DNA from: Anaerolineae bacterium
GTDB taxonomy: Bacteria > Chloroflexota > Anaerolineae > Promineifilales > Promineifilaceae
Direction of reading: 5' to 3'
NCBI GenBank assembly: GCA_023382655.1
Contig: JAHDWK010000004.1
Location: 274,538 to 338,537, forward strand
DNA length: 64,000 nucleotides
The notes beneath the pieces are model-generated. The model had not been told where the DNA came from. It was given only the letters and a program-made list of their open reading frames with translations, and ran no database searches. Shown here piece after piece: positions 63,553 to 64,000 of the stretch. Both the position numbers and the translations under genes were made by a program. The number at the start of each line of letters is the position of its first letter. The stretch's first letter is position 1.

Positions 63553-64000
63553 ATGACACTCGAACTCTTTTTCAAGATTGCCTTATTTATCATTTTCTTT
63601 AGCTTCGCTTATGTAATTTCGGCATATAGCAAAACGGCCAAAACACGTGATGCTGATAAGACGACGCGGATCAAGGCACACCATGAGCATGAAGTCCCAC
63701 TCCTGCTGAAAGTGCGCCAACTATTCGGGATTCCATTTTACCTGGGGCTGCTGCTATGGACGTTTGCGCCAGCAACGATGGCCTGGTCGGCGCTGGCGCT
63801 GCCGGTATGGATGCGCTGGCTGGGGGTGGGCATTGGTGTTTTGGCGATATTCCTCAATGTCTGGAGCCACCGGACGATGAGTCGGCAATTGGGCGACGCT
63901 TTTGATCCGGTGCTGCGGCTGCTGGAAGTACCGGCGCTGGTGCAGAGCGGCCCTTATGCCATCGTGCGCCACCCGATCTATCTGGCGTTTTTGCTCATGC
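63553..64000 (+). CDS. Second ICMT-like methyltransferase, cut by window end
   Basis: The frame begins with ATG after AAGGAG (63541-63546) and reads 149 codons to the window edge. It has an N-terminal membrane helix (FFKIALFIIFFSFAYVISAY), two further helices, and the family motif GPYAIVRHPIYLAF near its end. It is distinct from the first gene in sequence but in the same family and orientation, indicating a tandem pair, perhaps with different partners. Confidence 0.85.
   Translation, partial: MTLELFFKIALFIIFFSFAYVISAYSKTAKTRDADKTTRIKAHHEHEVPLLLKVRQLFGIPFYLGLLLWTFAPATMAWSALALPVWMRWLGVGIGVLAIFLNVWSHRTMSRQLGDAFDPVLRLLEVPALVQSGPYAIVRHPIYLAFLLM

Larger units (their letters stand above)
1..64000. 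repeat. Dispersed octamer ACGGCCGT, about 120 copies
   Basis: The eight-base palindrome occurs roughly every 500 bases across the whole window, in and between genes and in all strands and reading frames (hand count about 120). In coding sequence it often spells Thr-Ala-Val (ACG GCC GTN) or Asn/Asp-Gly-Arg. A random expectation at this composition is about one or two per 64 kb. Confidence 0.85.

Noticed and set aside
1..64000. tRNA or rRNA genes
   Set aside because: Read through the intergenic regions for cloverleaf T-loop words and conserved rRNA stretches and saw none.

Overview
The window looks like chromosomal DNA of a member of the Chloroflexota, most likely an Anaerolineae/Ardenticatenia-type bacterium. 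The inference rests on the gene content: large class III cyclase-ATPase-TPR proteins, secreted beta-helix and subtilisin proteins ending in a short [YF]LP-x3-K tail, a two-subunit aconitase X, tandem isoprenylcysteine-methyltransferase-like genes and AGGAGG-type ribosome sites. Base composition is roughly mid-50s % GC by eye. No 16S or other phylogenetic marker was checked, so the assignment is inference. Gene density is high, there is no gene-free stretch above about 250 bases, and I saw no rRNA, tRNA, CRISPR array, insertion sequence or prophage.

Layout. 1-3.2 kb (+): 3' part of a tyrosine recombinase, queA, a PrsW-type membrane protease. 3.2-15.1 kb (-): lipid kinase, AAA ATPase, pyruvate kinase, a conserved hypothetical, an SDR-like protein, a nucleotidyltransferase/small membrane protein pair, and smc. 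15.4-28.1 kb (+): HExxH lipoprotein, aconitase X large subunit, DUF3592 protein, aconitase X swivel subunit, membrane glycosyltransferase-like protein, HdeD-like and DUF1269-like proteins, and a 1490-residue secreted beta-helix/propeller protein. 28.2-29.5 kb (-): a broken DUF1801 gene and a nucleotide-sugar-epimerase-like gene. 29.7-32.8 kb (+): AI-2E-type permease, TPR membrane protein and rhomboid protease, tightly packed. 32.9-44.5 kb is mixed: quinone oxidoreductase, a 1439-residue subtilase, a lone receiver protein, ybaK, an EF-G paralogue, mscL beneath a CarH-like B12-dependent MerR regulator, and a complete tyrosine recombinase. 44.7-54.4 kb (+): two giant cyclase-ATPase-TPR paralogues, an alpha/beta hydrolase and an anchored solute-binding protein. 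54.4-62.1 kb (-): an ABC-2 exporter (ATPase plus two permeases), then a channel-like protein, a coiled-coil protein, a flotillin (YqiK-like) and a YqiJ-like protein. 62.2 kb to the end (+): sufE and two ICMT-like methyltransferases, the last cut by the window edge.

Most striking signals. (1) The two adjacent cyclase-ATPase-TPR proteins have lost complementary halves of the class III cyclase active site: the first keeps both metal aspartates but lacks the Asn/Arg pair, and the second keeps Asn/Arg but has Lys in place of the first aspartate. This is the division of labour of mammalian C1/C2 domains and predicts an obligate heterodimeric bacterial cyclase. (2) The palindrome ACGGCCGT occurs about 120 times by hand count, where one or two are expected by chance, a HIP1-like genome signature. 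(3) Intergenic palindromes are built from degenerate tandem heptamers whose words differ from site to site. They sit on or just after stop codons, and three genes terminate inside one. (4) A CarH-like photoreceptor/B12 regulator has three 11-bp-spaced operator-like repeats upstream and mscL immediately downstream. Smaller points include a decaying DUF1801 pseudogene, a K-channel-like protein with a GYA filter, a two-subunit aconitase X interrupted by an unrelated gene, and a promoter/operator/terminator arrangement in front of the methyltransferase pair.
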